A DNA stretch of 44,504 nucleotides from Gammaproteobacteria bacterium (GCA_903970185.1 CAJCIC010000009.1:1-44504), one strand, 5' to 3'; positions 1 to 12,449 are shown, numbered from the stretch's first letter. Numbers and translations: made by a program. Notes: generated by a model from the letters alone, not told the origin.

Positions 1-2
1 CC

Positions 3-368
3 TGGACCTCGGTCGCCTGGATCATTTTGTTCGCATTGTTGGGCAGCGCCGTGATGGGAACGCTTGGGCTGATCGCTGGCATCTGGGCGGAGAAGTTCGA
101 TCAGGTCGCCGCCTTTCAGAATTTCATCATCATGCCGCTCACCTTCCTCTCGGGCGTGTTCTATTCGGTGCATTCGCTGCCGCCCCCCTGGCACGCGATC
201 TCGCACGGCAATCCCTTTTTTTACATGATTGACGGCTTTCGCTACGGCTTTTTCGGAATGTCAGACGTCAATCCCCTGGAGAGCCTCGCGATCGTTGCCA
301 TGACCTTCGTCCTGGTCTCCGTCATCGCCTTGAAAATGCTTTCAAGCGGCTACAAACTGAGGCGCTAG
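3..368 (+). CDS. ABC-2 type transporter permease, C-terminal part (5' end outside window)
   Basis: The reading frame is open from the first bases of the window, so only the last ~121 residues of the protein are present. They contain three or four hydrophobic stretches and the pattern MPLTFLSGVFYSVHSLP followed by a short periplasmic loop and NPFFYMIDGFRYGFFG, which is characteristic of ABC-2 permeases of the YadH type. In the family this subunit forms the membrane channel of an exporter whose ATPase gene normally lies just upstream. It ends one base before the IbaG start, so the genes are probably cotranscribed. A TTG at 27 is an internal codon, not the start. The exported substrate cannot be told. 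Confidence 0.85.
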   Translation, partial: WTSVAWIILFALLGSAVMGTLGLIAGIWAEKFDQVAAFQNFIIMPLTFLSGVFYSVHSLPPPWHAISHGNPFFYMIDGFRYGFFGMSDVNPLESLAIVAMTFVLVSVIALKMLSSGYKLRR

Positions 369-369
369 C

Positions 370-2558
<2,189 letters not shown>

Positions 2559-2562
<4 letters not shown>

Positions 2563-3872
2563 ACACGGTGCGCATGCTGTCCACGGCCGATGCGGGCTTC
2601 GATGCGGCGCTCTCCGAGTTGCTGCACTTCGATACCGACGCCGACACCGAGGTTGATCGCGTCGCAGCGAGCATCCTTGACGACGTCAAGAGGCGCAAGG
2701 ATGCCGCGCTTATCGAATACACCAACCGCTTTGATCGCCTGGCGATTGCCGATGCCGCCAAGCTCGAGATTCCCTTTGCCGAGCTGATGGCCGCGCTGGC
2801 TGGCCTCGCGTCGCACGAAAGGCAGGCGCTTGAGGAAGCAGCGCTGCGCATCCGGCGTTTCCATGAGCACCAGCGTGGCGAGGATTGGCACATCAGCGAC
2901 GCCGATGGATCCGAATTCGGGCAGCGCGTGACACCCCTTGACCGCGTCGGCATCTATGTTCCGGGGGGCAGTGCAAGCTACCCGTCGTCGGTTCTGATGA
3001 CGGCGATTCCGGCCAGCGTCGCGTCGGTGGGCGAGATCATCATGGTGGCGCCAACGCCCGATGGCGAGCGCAATCCGATGGTTCTGGCCGCGGCCGCACT
3101 GTCGGGCGTGCACCGGGTGTTTTGCGTTGGCGGCGCGCAGGCCGTCGCGGCGCTTGCCTATGGCACCGAAACCGTGCCCGCCGTTGACAAGATCGTGGGT
3201 CCGGGCAACGCCTACGTGGCCGCGGCCAAGCGCCGCGTGTTCGGCGTGGTTGGCATCGACATGATTGCAGGACCCTCGGAAATCCTGGTCATTGCCGACG
3301 GCAGCGTCAAGGCCAGGTGGGTGGCGATGGACCTGTTCTCGCAAGCCGAGCACGGCGAGACGTCGCAGGCGATCCTGCTCTGCCCGGATGCGAACTACAT
3401 CGCAAGCATCAAGGCAGCAATCGAAGAGATGCTGCCAAGCCTGCCGAGGCAGCGCATCGTCGAAGTCGCGATGCGCACGCGCGCGGCCTTGATCCAGGTT
3501 GCGGACCTGGGCGAAGCGTGTGCCATTGCCAACCGCATTGCGCCCGAACATCTTGAACTGGCGGTAAAAGACCCCCGGGCATTGCTGCCAGAAATTCGCC
3601 ACGCCGGCGCAATTTTTCTGGGCGCGTACAGTTCCGAGGCGCTAGGCGATTACTGTGCCGGGCCCAATCACGTCCTGCCCACCGCGCGCACGGCGCGCTT
3701 TTCCTCGCCCCTTGGCGTGTATGACTTCCAGAAGCGCTCGTCGGTGATTGCGGTGAGCCAAAAGGGCGCGCAAACGCTTGGCCGGCTGGCGGCGACGCTG
3801 GCGCTTGCAGAAGGCCTCGAGGCGCATGCGCGATCGGCCGCGTTCCGGCTTGACGAGGGCGGCTCGTCATGA
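2559..3872 (+). CDS. hisD: Histidinol dehydrogenase
   Basis: A zinc-dependent enzyme that oxidises histidinol to histidine in two NAD+-linked steps. The 437 residues are full length. Recognisable segments include [32 protein letters not shown], the zinc-site region [12 protein letters not shown], and [12 protein letters not shown], which carries the catalytic Glu-His pair. The C-terminal [20 protein letters not shown] also matches the family. It overlaps hisG by an ATGA and hisC by another ATGA. Confidence 0.98.
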
Positions 3873-4990
3873 GCGCCGAGAGGAGTCCGCCCGAAGGCCT
3901 TCTCGCGGCGCTGTCGATGGTTCGCGAAGACGTGCGCGCCATGCAGGCGTATGGCGTTGCCGATGCCAAGGGTCTGATCAAGCTCGATGCCATGGAAAAT
4001 CCCTACGGCGTGCCGCGCGAGCTGAAGGACGAACTGGCAAGGCGCTTGACCGAGGTCGCGCTCAATCGCTACCCCGATGCGCGCGCCAACGCCCTGCGTG
4101 CTGAGATCTCCAATCACGTCCGCCTGGAACCGCGCCTTGACATCCTGCTTGGCAACGGCTCCGACGAGCTGATCAACATCATCGTCCTGAGTTGCGCCAA
4201 GCCGGGCGTGTCGATCATGATGCTCGGTCCGAGCTTCGTCATGTATCGGGCGGCCGCGCGCATGGCGCGCGTGGGCTGCATCGAAGTGCCGCTCGCCGCC
4301 GATTTCTCGCTCGATGTCGATGCGGCGCTCGCGGCCATCGACAAGCACAAGCCGCAGGTGATCTTTGTTGCCTATCCGAACAATCCGACCGGCAACCTGT
4401 TTTCGCGCGAGAAAATCGAGGCAATCATTCATGCCGCCGAAGGCCTGGTCGTGATCGACGAGGCCTACGAGGCATTTTCGCCCGACAGCTTTCTTCCTGT
4501 CGTCTCCCAGCATCCCCGCCTCCTGCTTTTGCGCACCTTCAGCAAGATCGGGCTTGCCGGCATCCGCCTTGGCTATCTCATCGGCGCGACCCCGCTGATT
4601 GCCGAATTCGACAAGGTGCGGCCGCCCTACAACATCAACGCACTGACGCAGGCGTGTGCACGCTTTATGATCGAGCATCAGGACGTGCTCGTCGAGCAGG
4701 CCGCTGCCATCGTCGCCGAGCGTGACAAGCTTGCGGATGCGATGGCGCGCCTTCCCGCCATCGAGGTTTTTCCGTCGGCAGCGAACTTTCTGCTGTTTCG
4801 CATCCGTCCTGCCCTGGCGCCATCCGCCCCGGCACTGTTCGCACTGCTCAAGGAGCGCGGCATCCTCATCAAGGACATGTCCGGGGCGCATCCGTTGCTC
4901 GCTCATTGCCTGCGTGTTACCGTCTCCACGCCCGCCGACAACCTGGCCTTCCTAAATGCGCTTGAAGACGCCCTGCGCGCGCCTCGCTAA
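3869..4990 (+). CDS. hisC: Histidinol-phosphate aminotransferase
   Basis: A PLP-dependent class I/II aminotransferase that converts imidazole acetol phosphate and glutamate to histidinol phosphate. The 373-residue protein shows the N-terminal [12 protein letters not shown], the [14 protein letters not shown] substrate loop, [12 protein letters not shown], and the PLP-lysine motif [15 protein letters not shown]. Its 5' end overlaps hisD (ATGA) and its stop is three bases before hisB. The plain hisD-hisC-hisB order leaves little doubt of the role. Confidence 0.97.
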   Translation: MSAERSPPEGLLAALSMVREDVRAMQAYGVADAKGLIKLDAMENPYGVPRELKDELARRLTEVALNRYPDARANALRAEISNHVRLEPRLDILLGNGSDELINIIVLSCAKPGVSIMMLGPSFVMYRAAARMARVGCIEVPLAADFSLDVDAALAAIDKHKPQVIFVAYPNNPTGNLFSREKIEAIIHAAEGLVVIDEAYEAFSPDSFLPVVSQHPRLLLLRTFSKIGLAGIRLGYLIGATPLIAEFDKVRPPYNINALTQACARFMIEHQDVLVEQAAAIVAERDKLADAMARLPAIEVFPSAANFLLFRIRPALAPSAPALFALLKERGILIKDMSGAHPLLAHCLRVTVSTPADNLAFLNALEDALRAPR

Positions 4991-4993
4991 ACC

Positions 4994-5581
4994 ATGAGAC
5001 ACGCCCGTATTTGCCGCAAAACCGCGGAAACGCAGATCGAAGTCGAGCTCAATCTCGACGGTTCGGGCGTGGCCAAGCTGGATTCGGGCGTGCCGTTTCT
5101 TGATCACATGCTCGACCAGATTGCGCGCCATGGCCTTCTCGATCTGACCGTCACCGCCAAGGGTGATCTGCATATCGATGGCCATCACACGGTCGAGGAC
5201 ATCGGCATCACCATCGGTGAGGCGCTGTTTCAGGCGGTCGGCGACAAGCGCGGCATTCGCCGCTACGGCCATGCCTATGTGCCGCTTGACGAGGCCTTAT
5301 CGCGCGTCGTCATCGATTTCTCCGGCCGCCCGGGACTTGAATTTCACGTGCCGTTCACGCGCGCCATGATTGGCGCTTTCGATGTCGACCTTGCGCACGA
5401 GTTCTTCCAGGGCCTGGCCAATCACGCCCGCGTGACCCTGCACATCGATAATCTGCGTGGCGAGAACGCCCACCACCAGTGCGAAACGGTTTTCAAGGCC
5501 TTCGGGCGGGCGCTGCGCATGGCCGCCGAGCGCGATGCGCGCGCGCTCGAGGATATTCCGTCGACCAAGGGTGCGCTCTAG
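4994..5581 (+). CDS. hisB: Imidazoleglycerol-phosphate dehydratase
   Basis: A monofunctional HisB (195 residues) without the N-terminal histidinol-phosphatase domain of the enterobacterial fusion. It dehydrates imidazole glycerol phosphate to imidazole acetol phosphate using a Mn centre. The two metal-binding motifs are visible as [11 protein letters not shown] near residue 60 and [18 protein letters not shown] near residue 160. [13 protein letters not shown] is the conserved N-terminal helix. A separate histidinol-phosphate phosphatase must exist elsewhere, because none is in this cluster. Confidence 0.97.
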   Translation: MRHARICRKTAETQIEVELNLDGSGVAKLDSGVPFLDHMLDQIARHGLLDLTVTAKGDLHIDGHHTVEDIGITIGEALFQAVGDKRGIRRYGHAYVPLDEALSRVVIDFSGRPGLEFHVPFTRAMIGAFDVDLAHEFFQGLANHARVTLHIDNLRGENAHHQCETVFKAFGRALRMAAERDARALEDIPSTKGAL

Positions 5582-5598
5582 CGACGCTCGCCCGACTC

Positions 5599-6240
5599 AT
5601 GAAAAGCATCGCGATCGTCGATTACGGCATGGGCAACCTGCGCTCCGTGGCACAGGCACTGCGCCATGTTGCGCCTGATGCCGACGTCGCCATCACCCAG
5701 TCGGGCATGCGCATTGACAATGCCGATCGCGTCGTCCTGCCAGGCCAGGGGGCGATGCCCGAATGCATGTCCTATCTGCGTGCTTCGGGGCTTTTGCCTG
5801 CGGTCTTGCGCGCTGCGCGCGACAAGCCGCTTTTGGGCGTGTGCATCGGCGAGCAGATGCTAAGCGACTTCAGCGACGAGGGCGACACCGAGGGCCTGGG
5901 TCTGATTCCCGGCCGTTGCGTGCGTTTTGCGCCACAGCAAGACGAGCCGTCGCGAAAGATCCCGCACATGGGCTGGAACAACGTGCGCCAGGCCAAAAGC
6001 GCCGATGGCCGCTCCCACGCCCTCTGGCAAGGCATTGCCGACGACACCTGGTTTTACTTCGTGCATAGTTATTACGTAAAGACGGCGTCAAACCACGACA
6101 TTGCCGGCGTGACCGACTACGGCGGCAGCTTTACCTCCGCGATTGCCCGCGCTAACATCTTCGCGACGCAGTTTCATCCCGAAAAAAGCGCCAACGCGGG
6201 CCTGAAGCTTTATCGCAACTTTGTTGCCTGGAATCCCTAG
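5599..6240 (+). CDS. hisH: Imidazole glycerol phosphate synthase, glutamine amidotransferase subunit
   Basis: This class I glutamine amidotransferase feeds ammonia to HisF. I set the start at the ATG at 5599 ([16 protein letters not shown]), giving 213 residues; the open frame runs further upstream but only through hisB in another frame. The catalytic triad is visible: Cys82 in LGVCIGEQM, and the His and Glu in [10 protein letters not shown] near the C terminus. [12 protein letters not shown] differs from the more common GMQ/GLQ-LF version but keeps the oxyanion geometry. About 60 bases separate it from hisA. Confidence 0.96.
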   Translation: MKSIAIVDYGMGNLRSVAQALRHVAPDADVAITQSGMRIDNADRVVLPGQGAMPECMSYLRASGLLPAVLRAARDKPLLGVCIGEQMLSDFSDEGDTEGLGLIPGRCVRFAPQQDEPSRKIPHMGWNNVRQAKSADGRSHALWQGIADDTWFYFVHSYYVKTASNHDIAGVTDYGGSFTSAIARANIFATQFHPEKSANAGLKLYRNFVAWNP

Positions 6241-6301
6241 ATAACCGCCTCCTGGCTATTCGCCTGGCTGCCCCACCGCCGACTGCGCCCTCCAAACCAT
6301 C

Positions 6302-7042
6302 ATGCTGTTGATCCCTGCAATCGATCTGAAGGACGGCCATTGTGTCCGTCTGAAGCAAGGTGACATGAACGATGCGACGGTGTTCTCCGAGGATCCGGCG
6401 AAGATGGCCATGCACTGGGTGGAAGAAGGCGCAAGGCGCCTGCATCTTGTCGATCTCAACGGCGCAGTCGCAGGCAAGCCGAAAAACGAAAGCGCCATCA
6501 AGGCCATCCTTGCGGCCGTGGGTTCGAGAATTCCGGTCCAGTTAGGTGGCGGCATCCGCGATCTCGATACCATCGAGCGCTACCTCGATGACGGCGTGTC
6601 CTACATCATCATTGGCACCGCCGCGGTGAAGAACCCGGGCTTCCTGCACGATGCCTGCGGTGCATTTCCGGGCCAGATCATCGTTGGCCTTGACGCCAAG
6701 GACGGCAAGGTCGCAACCGACGGCTGGTCAAAGATGACGCGCCACGAAGTCGTCGATCTGGCCAAGAAATTCGAGGACTATGGCGTCGAGGCCGTGATCT
6801 ATACCGACATCGGTCGGGACGGCATGCTCTCTGGCATCAATGTCGAGGCCACCGTGCGCCTCGCCCAGGCCATCTCGGTGCCGGTGATTGCAAGTGGTGG
6901 CCTGGCGAGCGTGGCCGATGTCGAGGCCTTGTGCCAGGTCGCAAGCGAAGGCATCGACGGTGTCATCTGTGGCCGCGCCATCTATACCGGCGAGCTGCCG
7001 TTCAAGGCCGCCCAGGAGCGTGCGGACGCCCTCACCTCGTGA
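6302..7042 (+). CDS. hisA: Phosphoribosylformimino-5-aminoimidazole carboxamide ribotide isomerase
   Basis: A TIM-barrel Amadori isomerase of the histidine pathway, 246 residues. The two catalytic aspartates lie in the conserved strand ends [12 protein letters not shown] (N-terminal) and [12 protein letters not shown] (middle). The phosphate-binding [13 protein letters not shown] and [12 protein letters not shown] loops are clear. The ribosome-binding site before the ATG at 6302 is weak. It is followed closely by hisF, with seven bases between the genes. Confidence 0.97.
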   Translation: MLLIPAIDLKDGHCVRLKQGDMNDATVFSEDPAKMAMHWVEEGARRLHLVDLNGAVAGKPKNESAIKAILAAVGSRIPVQLGGGIRDLDTIERYLDDGVSYIIIGTAAVKNPGFLHDACGAFPGQIIVGLDAKDGKVATDGWSKMTRHEVVDLAKKFEDYGVEAVIYTDIGRDGMLSGINVEATVRLAQAISVPVIASGGLASVADVEALCQVASEGIDGVICGRAIYTGELPFKAAQERADALTS

Positions 7043-7049
7043 GCCTTAG

Positions 7050-7835
7050 GTGCTGACCAAGCGCATCATCCCGTGCATGGACGTGACCGCGGGCCGTGTC
7101 GTCAAGGGCGTCAGATTTGTCGAGCTGGTGGACGCTGGCGATCCGGTCGAAATCGCGCGGCGCTACGACGAAGAAGGTGCTGACGAGCTGGCATTTCTCG
7201 ATATCACGGCGACGTCAGACGGGCGCGACCTGATCATCGACGTGATCGAGGCGACCGCAAGCCAGGTCTTCATCCCGCTCACCGTCGGCGGCGGCGTGCG
7301 CAGCGTCGACGACGTGCGGCGTCTCTTGAATGCAGGCGCGGACAAGATCAGCGTCAACTCCAGCGCGCTGGCCGATCCCGACCTCATCAGCCGCGCGAGC
7401 AGCCGCTACGGCGCGCAGTGCATCGTCGTTGCCATCGACTGCAAGCGCGAGGACGATGGCCGCTGGCAGGTGTATAGCCGTGGCGGTCGCACGGCGACCG
7501 GGCGCGATGCGCTGACGTGGGCAAAAGAGGTGACTGATCGGGGTGCCGGGGAGATTCTCCTGACGAGCATGGACCGCGATGGCACCAAGAGCGGCTTCGA
7601 TCTTGCGCTGACCCGTGCCGTGGTCGACGCCGTCGGCGTGCCGGTCATCGCAAGCGGTGGCGTGGGCACGCTCGAGCACCTCGTCGAAGGGGTTCGCGAT
7701 GGCGGCGCTGACGCCGTGCTCGCGGCCAGCATCTTTCACTTTGGCACCTACAGCATTGGCGCTGCCAAGCGCTATATGGCCTTGCACGGCTTGCCGATGC
7801 GCATTGACAGTCCAGTCGAAGAACGGATCCAGTGA
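7050..7835 (+). CDS. hisF: Imidazole glycerol phosphate synthase, cyclase subunit
   Basis: A TIM-barrel cyclase that uses ammonia from HisH to form imidazole glycerol phosphate and AICAR. The start is a GTG at 7050 (read as [20 protein letters not shown]); the catalytic Asp of the first strand lies in CMDVTAGR and the second in [35 protein letters not shown] and [15 protein letters not shown] are the phosphate loops. The 261-residue length is normal. Its stop overlaps the hisI start. Confidence 0.97.
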   Translation: MLTKRIIPCMDVTAGRVVKGVRFVELVDAGDPVEIARRYDEEGADELAFLDITATSDGRDLIIDVIEATASQVFIPLTVGGGVRSVDDVRRLLNAGADKISVNSSALADPDLISRASSRYGAQCIVVAIDCKREDDGRWQVYSRGGRTATGRDALTWAKEVTDRGAGEILLTSMDRDGTKSGFDLALTRAVVDAVGVPVIASGGVGTLEHLVEGVRDGGADAVLAASIFHFGTYSIGAAKRYMALHGLPMRIDSPVEERIQ

Positions 7836-8236
7836 TGCCGAACCAGACGCCTTGGCTTAACAAGATCAAGTGGGACGAACACGGCCTTGTGCCGGTCATT
7901 GCCCAGGAGGTGGGCAGCAACGACGTGCTGATGTTCGCCTTCATGAATCGCGAGGCCCTCAAACTCACCGCCGAGACCGGGGAGGCGGTTTACTGGAGCC
8001 GCTCGCGCAAGAAGCTCTGGCACAAGGGCGAGACCTCGGGACACTTCCAGAAGGTGGTCGAAATCCTCCTTGACTGCGACGAGGACGTGGTCCTTTTGAA
8101 AGTCGAGCAGATCGGATCGATCGCCTGCCACACCGGTCGCCACAGCTGCTTTTTCCAGACGCTCGAGCGGCGTCAGGGCGGCACTCGCGAATGGCACGAG
8201 AGCGCCGCGCAAGGCGCCCCGGGTGATGCGAAATGA
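7832..8236 (+). CDS. hisI: Phosphoribosyl-AMP cyclohydrolase
   Basis: A zinc enzyme that opens the adenine ring of PR-AMP, here as a stand-alone 134-residue protein not fused to HisE. Family features are [22 protein letters not shown] residues split around Ala/Phe-Met-Asn, then [16 protein letters not shown] and the metal-binding cysteines in LLDCDEDV and [12 protein letters not shown]. Translation may begin at the GTG at 7832 overlapping the hisF stop, or at the ATG immediately after it at 7835. An ATGA overlap leads into hisE. Confidence 0.96.
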   Translation: MMPNQTPWLNKIKWDEHGLVPVIAQEVGSNDVLMFAFMNREALKLTAETGEAVYWSRSRKKLWHKGETSGHFQKVVEILLDCDEDVVLLKVEQIGSIACHTGRHSCFFQTLERRQGGTREWHESAAQGAPGDAK

Positions 8237-8583
8237 GCGATGTCCTGATGCGCCTTGCGGCGGTGATCGAGTCGCGCAAATCGGCGGACCCGGAAAAAAG
8301 CTATGTCGCAAGGCTGCTCTCGCGCGATGAGGACGGGCTTTTGAAAAAGATCGGCGAGGAAGCGACCGAGACGGTACTTGCCGCAAAAGGCGGCAGTCGC
8401 GAGAGAATCGTCGCCGAGACCGCCGATTTGTGGTTTCATTGCCTCGTCATGCTGGCCGCGCACGGCATTTCGCCAGGCGAGGTGCTAGACGAGCTGGCCC
8501 GGCGCGAAAACATGTCGGGACTTGACGAGTTTGCCGCAAGAAAGAGCCGTGAGAAGGAAAAAGACCCTCCCAACGCGAGTTAA
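8233..8583 (+). CDS. hisE: Phosphoribosyl-ATP diphosphatase
   Basis: A small all-alpha MazG-like pyrophosphatase (116 residues) that hydrolyses PR-ATP to PR-AMP, the second step of the histidine pathway. The metal-binding helices are visible in [15 protein letters not shown] and [15 protein letters not shown]. The C-terminal tail is charged and rich in Lys/Arg/Glu ([10 protein letters not shown]). It overlaps hisI by ATGA and completes the operon. Confidence 0.95.
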   Translation: MSDVLMRLAAVIESRKSADPEKSYVARLLSRDEDGLLKKIGEEATETVLAAKGGSRERIVAETADLWFHCLVMLAAHGISPGEVLDELARRENMSGLDEFAARKSREKEKDPPNAS

Positions 8584-8588
8584 GACCT

Positions 8589-8951
8589 ATGAATGGCAGC
8601 TGCATTTTCTGCAAGATCGTCGACGGCTCGATTCCGTCGAAGCAGGTCTACGAAGACACCGAGATGATCGCTTTTCACGACATCCATCCGGCGGCACCGG
8701 TGCACCTTCTGATCGTGCCCAAGGTGCACATCGATACCCTGGCCGAGTGCGAGACGCAGCATCACGGGCTGTTAGGTAAAATGCTTGCACTGGCGCCACG
8801 GCTGGCGCGGGAGGCCGGTGTCGGCTACGAGGGCCGCGAAGCGCCGGGCGGTTTCAAGACCATGATCAATACCGGACCTGGCGGCGGCCAAGAGGTCTAT
8901 CATCTGCATGTGCACGTGCTAGGCGGCCCAAGGCCTTGGGCACCGCGCTAG
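8589..8951 (+). CDS. hinT: HIT family purine nucleoside phosphoramidase
   Basis: A 120-residue histidine-triad protein of the HinT/PKCI branch. The signature [13 protein letters not shown] is at the C terminus, with [17 protein letters not shown] at the N terminus and [17 protein letters not shown] in the middle. Known homologues hydrolyse purine phosphoramidates and AMP-lysine adducts in the cytoplasm. It follows hisE by five bases and precedes tatA, the usual position in betaproteobacteria, so cotranscription with the his genes is likely. Confidence 0.93.
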   Translation: MNGSCIFCKIVDGSIPSKQVYEDTEMIAFHDIHPAAPVHLLIVPKVHIDTLAECETQHHGLLGKMLALAPRLAREAGVGYEGREAPGGFKTMINTGPGGGQEVYHLHVHVLGGPRPWAPR

Positions 8952-9004
8952 CCGGGCGCGAGGAAGTTGATGTTGGCGCGGGCTTGGCCCGCAGGAGAAG
9001 TAAC

Positions 9005-9235
9005 ATGGGCAGTTTAAGCATTTGGCACTGGCTGATTCTGTTGGTCATCGTGCTTGTCGTCTTCGGCACGAAAAAGCTCAGGAACATCGGTGAGGACCTG
9101 GGCGGCGCAGTGAAGGGATTCAAGCAGGGCATGAAAGAAGGCGAAAGTGGCGCGCCTGCCGCAGTCGACGAGCCGCAGCGCGTCGCCGATCGCAATACCA
9201 TCGACGTCGAGGCCAAAGAAAAGACCCATTCCTGA
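9005..9235 (+). CDS. tatA: Sec-independent protein translocase subunit TatA
   Basis: A 76-residue protein with a short N-terminal membrane helix ([15 protein letters not shown]) followed by the TatA hinge [21 protein letters not shown] and an acidic, polar tail. TatA polymerises to form the pore for folded proteins with twin-arginine signals. I chose the ATG at 9005 because it is preceded by a good ribosome-binding site (CAGGAGAAG) and gives the family N terminus MGSLSIWHW; the longer open frame would add 23 unrelated residues. Confidence 0.96.
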   Translation: MGSLSIWHWLILLVIVLVVFGTKKLRNIGEDLGGAVKGFKQGMKEGESGAPAAVDEPQRVADRNTIDVEAKEKTHS

Positions 9236-9303
9236 CTTCGCGCCGCCAGGCGCGATGAAAGACGCGGGAGCCGGCCGTCCCGTGCACGGTGTCTCGCACT
9301 CCT

Positions 9304-9813
9304 ATGCTGGATCTTGGCATCCTCAAGCTTATGACGCTCGGAATCGTGGCGCTCGTTGTCATCGGTCCGGAGCGCTTGCCGCGCGTTGCGCGCACGGTCG
9401 GCACCCTGATTGGCCGCGCCCAGCGCTATCTGGCCGACGTCAAGGCCGAAGTCGGCCGGGAAATCCAGCTCGATGAACTGCGCTCGATGCGCGATACCGT
9501 CAAGAGCGCGGCGCAAAGCGTGAAACAAAGCGTCGAGGAAGGCCTGCGCAAGACCGAGAGCGAAGTCAGCGCGGCGTTTGGCATGCCTACCTCCGATCAG
9601 ATGGTGGCCGCGCAGACCGCGGTCGCCCCGCCCGCCCCGCCCCTGCCGATCACCGCCGAGAAGCGTTCGCGCTGGCGCCGCAATGTCTGCTCGCGCCAGG
9701 CGGCAACGCCGCTCTGGTACCGCCAGGTCAACCGGCGCAAGAGCCATGTCCAGTCGGCAGCTGCCCGCGTCAGCCGCTTTCGCGCACCTGGCGCGAACAA
9801 GGGTCCGCGATGA
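9304..9813 (+). CDS. tatB: Sec-independent protein translocase subunit TatB
   Basis: TatB with TatC recognises twin-arginine signal peptides. The ATG at 9304 gives MLDLGILKLMTLGIVALVVI, then the conserved GPERLPRVARTVG hinge and an amphipathic helix (YLADVKAEVGREIQLDELRSM), as in other TatB proteins. The C-terminal third is proline- and arginine-rich and low in conservation. A GTG at 9289 in the same frame is a possible but less likely start. The gene overlaps tatC by an ATGA. Confidence 0.95.
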   Translation: MLDLGILKLMTLGIVALVVIGPERLPRVARTVGTLIGRAQRYLADVKAEVGREIQLDELRSMRDTVKSAAQSVKQSVEEGLRKTESEVSAAFGMPTSDQMVAAQTAVAPPAPPLPITAEKRSRWRRNVCSRQAATPLWYRQVNRRKSHVQSAAARVSRFRAPGANKGPR

Positions 9814-10580
9814 GCGAGCAAAAGCGCCTTGAGGGCGACGATTCTGGCGACACGTTCCTGTCGCACTTGATCGAGCTGCGCTCGCGCATCGTGCGCGCCG
9901 GTGCCGCTGTCCTCGTCGTCTTTGCGTGCCTCGTGCCGTTTTCGGCGCGCATCTACGACATCCTGGCGCGACCGATGCTAGAGGCGCTGCCCGAGGGCAC
10001 CAAGATGATCGCCATCGGCGTCACGACGCCGTTTCTCGTGCCCATGAAGATCACGCTGATGGTGGCCTTCGTGATTGCGCTGCCGATCGTGCTCTACCAG
10101 GCGTGGGCGTTCGTCGCGCCCGGGCTTTACAGCCACGAGAAGCGCCTTGCGGCGCCCCTGATCGTGTCGAGCTTCGTGCTCTTTCTGTGCGGCATCGCGT
10201 TTAGCTATTTCGTCGTTTTCCCGACGCTGTTTCGGGTCATCAATCACTATGCACCGGTGTCGGTGACGGTTGCGCCTGATCTCGATACTTACCTCAGCTT
10301 CGTGCTGTCGATGTTCTTTGCATTTGGCGTGACCTTCGAGGTGCCGATTGTCGTTGTCGTTTTGGTCTATTTCGGCGTGGTCTCGGTCGCCAAACTGCGC
10401 GAGTGGCGGCCTTACATGATCGTTGGCGCCTTCGGCATTGCGGCGATCGTGACGCCACCCGATCCCAGTTCGATGCTGATGCTCGCGGTGCCGCTGTGCC
10501 TTCTGTTTGAGGCCGGGGTCTTCGCAGCGAGCTTCATCTCGGTGCGCGGCGAAGCGCGGGCGAACAAGGCCGAGTCCTAG
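9810..10580 (+). CDS. tatC: Sec-independent protein translocase subunit TatC
   Basis: A 256-residue inner-membrane protein with six predicted helices. The N-terminal cytoplasmic segment FLSHLIELRSRIVRAG carries the conserved Glu-Leu-Arg used to bind twin-arginine signals. The periplasmic loop ends in ALPIVLYQAWAFVAPGLY, and EKRLAAPLI and FGVTFEVPIVVVVL are typical of later segments. Its stop shares the palindrome CTAG with the stop of the convergent protease gene, leaving no room for a separate terminator. Confidence 0.97.
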   Translation: MSEQKRLEGDDSGDTFLSHLIELRSRIVRAGAAVLVVFACLVPFSARIYDILARPMLEALPEGTKMIAIGVTTPFLVPMKITLMVAFVIALPIVLYQAWAFVAPGLYSHEKRLAAPLIVSSFVLFLCGIAFSYFVVFPTLFRVINHYAPVSVTVAPDLDTYLSFVLSMFFAFGVTFEVPIVVVVLVYFGVVSVAKLREWRPYMIVGAFGIAAIVTPPDPSSMLMLAVPLCLLFEAGVFAASFISVRGEARANKAES

Positions 10581-11764
10581 TTGTCGTCCGCGTCGAGGCG
10601 GGGCTGGGGCGGTCGCCTGCCGATCTTGACATCGAGCGAGAGCGTCTGCGTGCCGCGCACGACGGCAAGCCTGGCGCTCGATCCCGGCTTGAGCTTTGCG
10701 ATGTCATTGAGCATCGTGGTGGTGTCCTTGATCTCGTCCTGGTTGACGCCCACCAGGATATCGCCTGGCTTAAGGCCTGCGTGATCCGCAGGGCCGTTCT
10801 TGACAACGCCCGCGATCATCGCACCGGTGGCGCGCGGCAGGTGCAAGGCTTCGACCATTTCAGCGGTGATCTCCTGCGGCTCGACGCCGATGTAGCCGCG
10901 CACCACCTGGCCGGTGGCGACGATCTCGTCCATCACGTCGCGGGCGGTTGAAACCGGAATCGCAAAGCCGATGCCCAGCGAGCCGCCAGCGGCATTGTTC
11001 GAATAAATGGCGGTGTTGATGCCGATCAGCTTGCCCTGGGTATCGACTAACGCGCCACCCGAATTGCCCGGATTGATGGCCGCGTCGGTCTGGATGAAAT
11101 TCTCGAAGGTATTGATGCCAAGGTGGTTGCGACCGAGCGCGCTGACGATGCCCATGGTCACGGTTTGCCCGACCGCAAAGGGATTGCCAATGGCGAGCAC
11201 GACATCACCCACCTGGGTCTGCTCGGAATGACCAAAGGAAATCGCAGGCAGGTTCTCCAGGTCGATCTTGATCACGGCCAGATCGGTTTCGGGATCGGCA
11301 CCGACCGTCCTGGCATTGACTTTGCGCCCATCTGAGAGCGCAACCTCGATATCGTCGGCCTGCTCGATGACGTGGTTGTTGGTCAGGATGTAGCCTTTGG
11401 GGCTGACAATGACGCCCGACCCAAGGCTTGCGATCTGCTGCTTTTGCGAGCCGATCTGGTCGCCAAAGAAGCGCTTGAACAGGGGGTCGTTCGAAAAGGC
11501 GTTGCGACCGAGATTGATTTCCTTGCTGGTATTGATGTTGACCACGGCCGGCATGGCGCGGCGCGCGGCATCGGCATACGACACTGGCGCCTCGTCGGGC
11601 GCAAGCACCGCCGCGCTGCCCGCGCCATGTGGGGAGGACGGGCGCGTTGCGGTTTCGCTGCCGCGGGCGGGCAGCCAGTCCGGATGCAGCGTGGTGATGA
11701 CGAAAATCAGCGCGAGTGCCACGGTCGACACCTGCGCGAAGATCAGCCAGAGTTTTCGCAGCAT
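10577..11764 (-). CDS. Membrane-anchored trypsin-like serine protease with one PDZ domain (DegS/DegQ type)
   Basis: A 395-residue HtrA-family protease for periplasmic protein quality control. An N-terminal hydrophobic segment (residues 5-26) probably anchors it in the inner membrane. The catalytic triad is His131 in TNNHVIEQ, Asp161 in PETDLAVIKI and Ser235 in NPGNSGGALVD. A single PDZ domain occupies about residues 295-385 (ATGAMIAGVVKNGPADHAGL). The single PDZ and the anchor resemble DegS, but many betaproteobacterial proteins at this tat/pet locus are named DegQ, so I leave the symbol open. It lies 53 bases after mscL on the same strand and may be cotranscribed with it. Confidence 0.93.
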   Translation of the reverse strand: MLRKLWLIFAQVSTVALALIFVITTLHPDWLPARGSETATRPSSPHGAGSAAVLAPDEAPVSYADAARRAMPAVVNINTSKEINLGRNAFSNDPLFKRFFGDQIGSQKQQIASLGSGVIVSPKGYILTNNHVIEQADDIEVALSDGRKVNARTVGADPETDLAVIKIDLENLPAISFGHSEQTQVGDVVLAIGNPFAVGQTVTMGIVSALGRNHLGINTFENFIQTDAAINPGNSGGALVDTQGKLIGINTAIYSNNAAGGSLGIGFAIPVSTARDVMDEIVATGQVVRGYIGVEPQEITAEMVEALHLPRATGAMIAGVVKNGPADHAGLKPGDILVGVNQDEIKDTTTMLNDIAKLKPGSSARLAVVRGTQTLSLDVKIGRRPPQPRLDADDN

Positions 11765-11817
11765 GAGAAATGAAGGCGTTTGCCGATGCGGCTGCGGGGC
11801 GGGGCCGCAAGCGCCGC

Positions 11818-12261
11818 TTAGCTCGGGCTCGCTGGCTGCCTTAGCGCATCGCGGATTTCGCGCAGCAGGACCACCTCTTCAGGCGGTGCCGCAGGCGCCG
11901 GCGGCGGCGCGCTTTTGCGCAGACGATTGACCTGCTTCACCATCAGGAAAATGATGAAGGCGAGGATGACGAAATTGACCGCGACGGTAATGAAGTTGCC
12001 GTAGGCAAAAAGCGCGACGCCGGCCTTGCTCAGATCGGCATAGGTCATGGCACCCTGGTAATTCGGCGGCACATGGCCAAGCACAATGAACAGGTTGGAG
12101 AAGTCGAGTTTGCCGAAAATCAGTCCTGCGACGGGCATGATGATGTCCTTCACCAGCGAGTCGACGATCTTGCCGAAGGCACCACCGACGATCACGGCGA
12201 CGGCGAGATCGATGACATTGCCCTTGACGGCGAAGTCCTTGAACTCTTGCAGAAGGCTCAT
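11818..12261 (-). CDS. mscL: Large-conductance mechanosensitive channel
   Basis: A homopentameric inner-membrane emergency valve that opens on hypo-osmotic shock. The start [20 protein letters not shown] (ATG whose first base is 12261) is the family N terminus; a longer version would add only MGENS. Residues 15-45 form the pore-lining helix with [19 protein letters not shown], and a second helix is near 80-105 ([17 protein letters not shown]). The C-terminal cytoplasmic helix LLREIRDAL is present after a proline-rich linker. 147 residues, slightly longer than the E. coli protein. Confidence 0.97.
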   Translation of the reverse strand: MSLLQEFKDFAVKGNVIDLAVAVIVGGAFGKIVDSLVKDIIMPVAGLIFGKLDFSNLFIVLGHVPPNYQGAMTYADLSKAGVALFAYGNFITVAVNFVILAFIIFLMVKQVNRLRKSAPPPAPAAPPEEVVLLREIRDALRQPASPS

Positions 12262-12443
12262 CGAATTTTCTCCCAAACCCGGAAGCCAGATGGTAGCCGA
12301 GTCAAGGTTTCAGGGCCACCGCATCGGCGCCATGGCCCGAGCGGCGCCATCGCTCGCCTTGACATTTTGCGCCGGCAGCCTGAAAACCCGCGCCGTGCGG
12401 TGTTTCCCGGGGCAGGACGTTTTAATCGATAGGGCAGATGCGT

Positions 12444-12449
12444 TAGAAT
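12444..12449 (+). promoter_or_regulatory. Possible -10 element for petABC
   Basis: TAGAAT lies 43 bases before the petA start in the only non-coding gap upstream of the bc1 operon. An AT-rich hexamer (TTTAAT at 12421-12426) sits 17 bases upstream as a weak -35. A better -35 look-alike, TTGACA at 12359-12364, has no matching -10 at the right distance. This is motif reading only. Confidence 0.35.
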
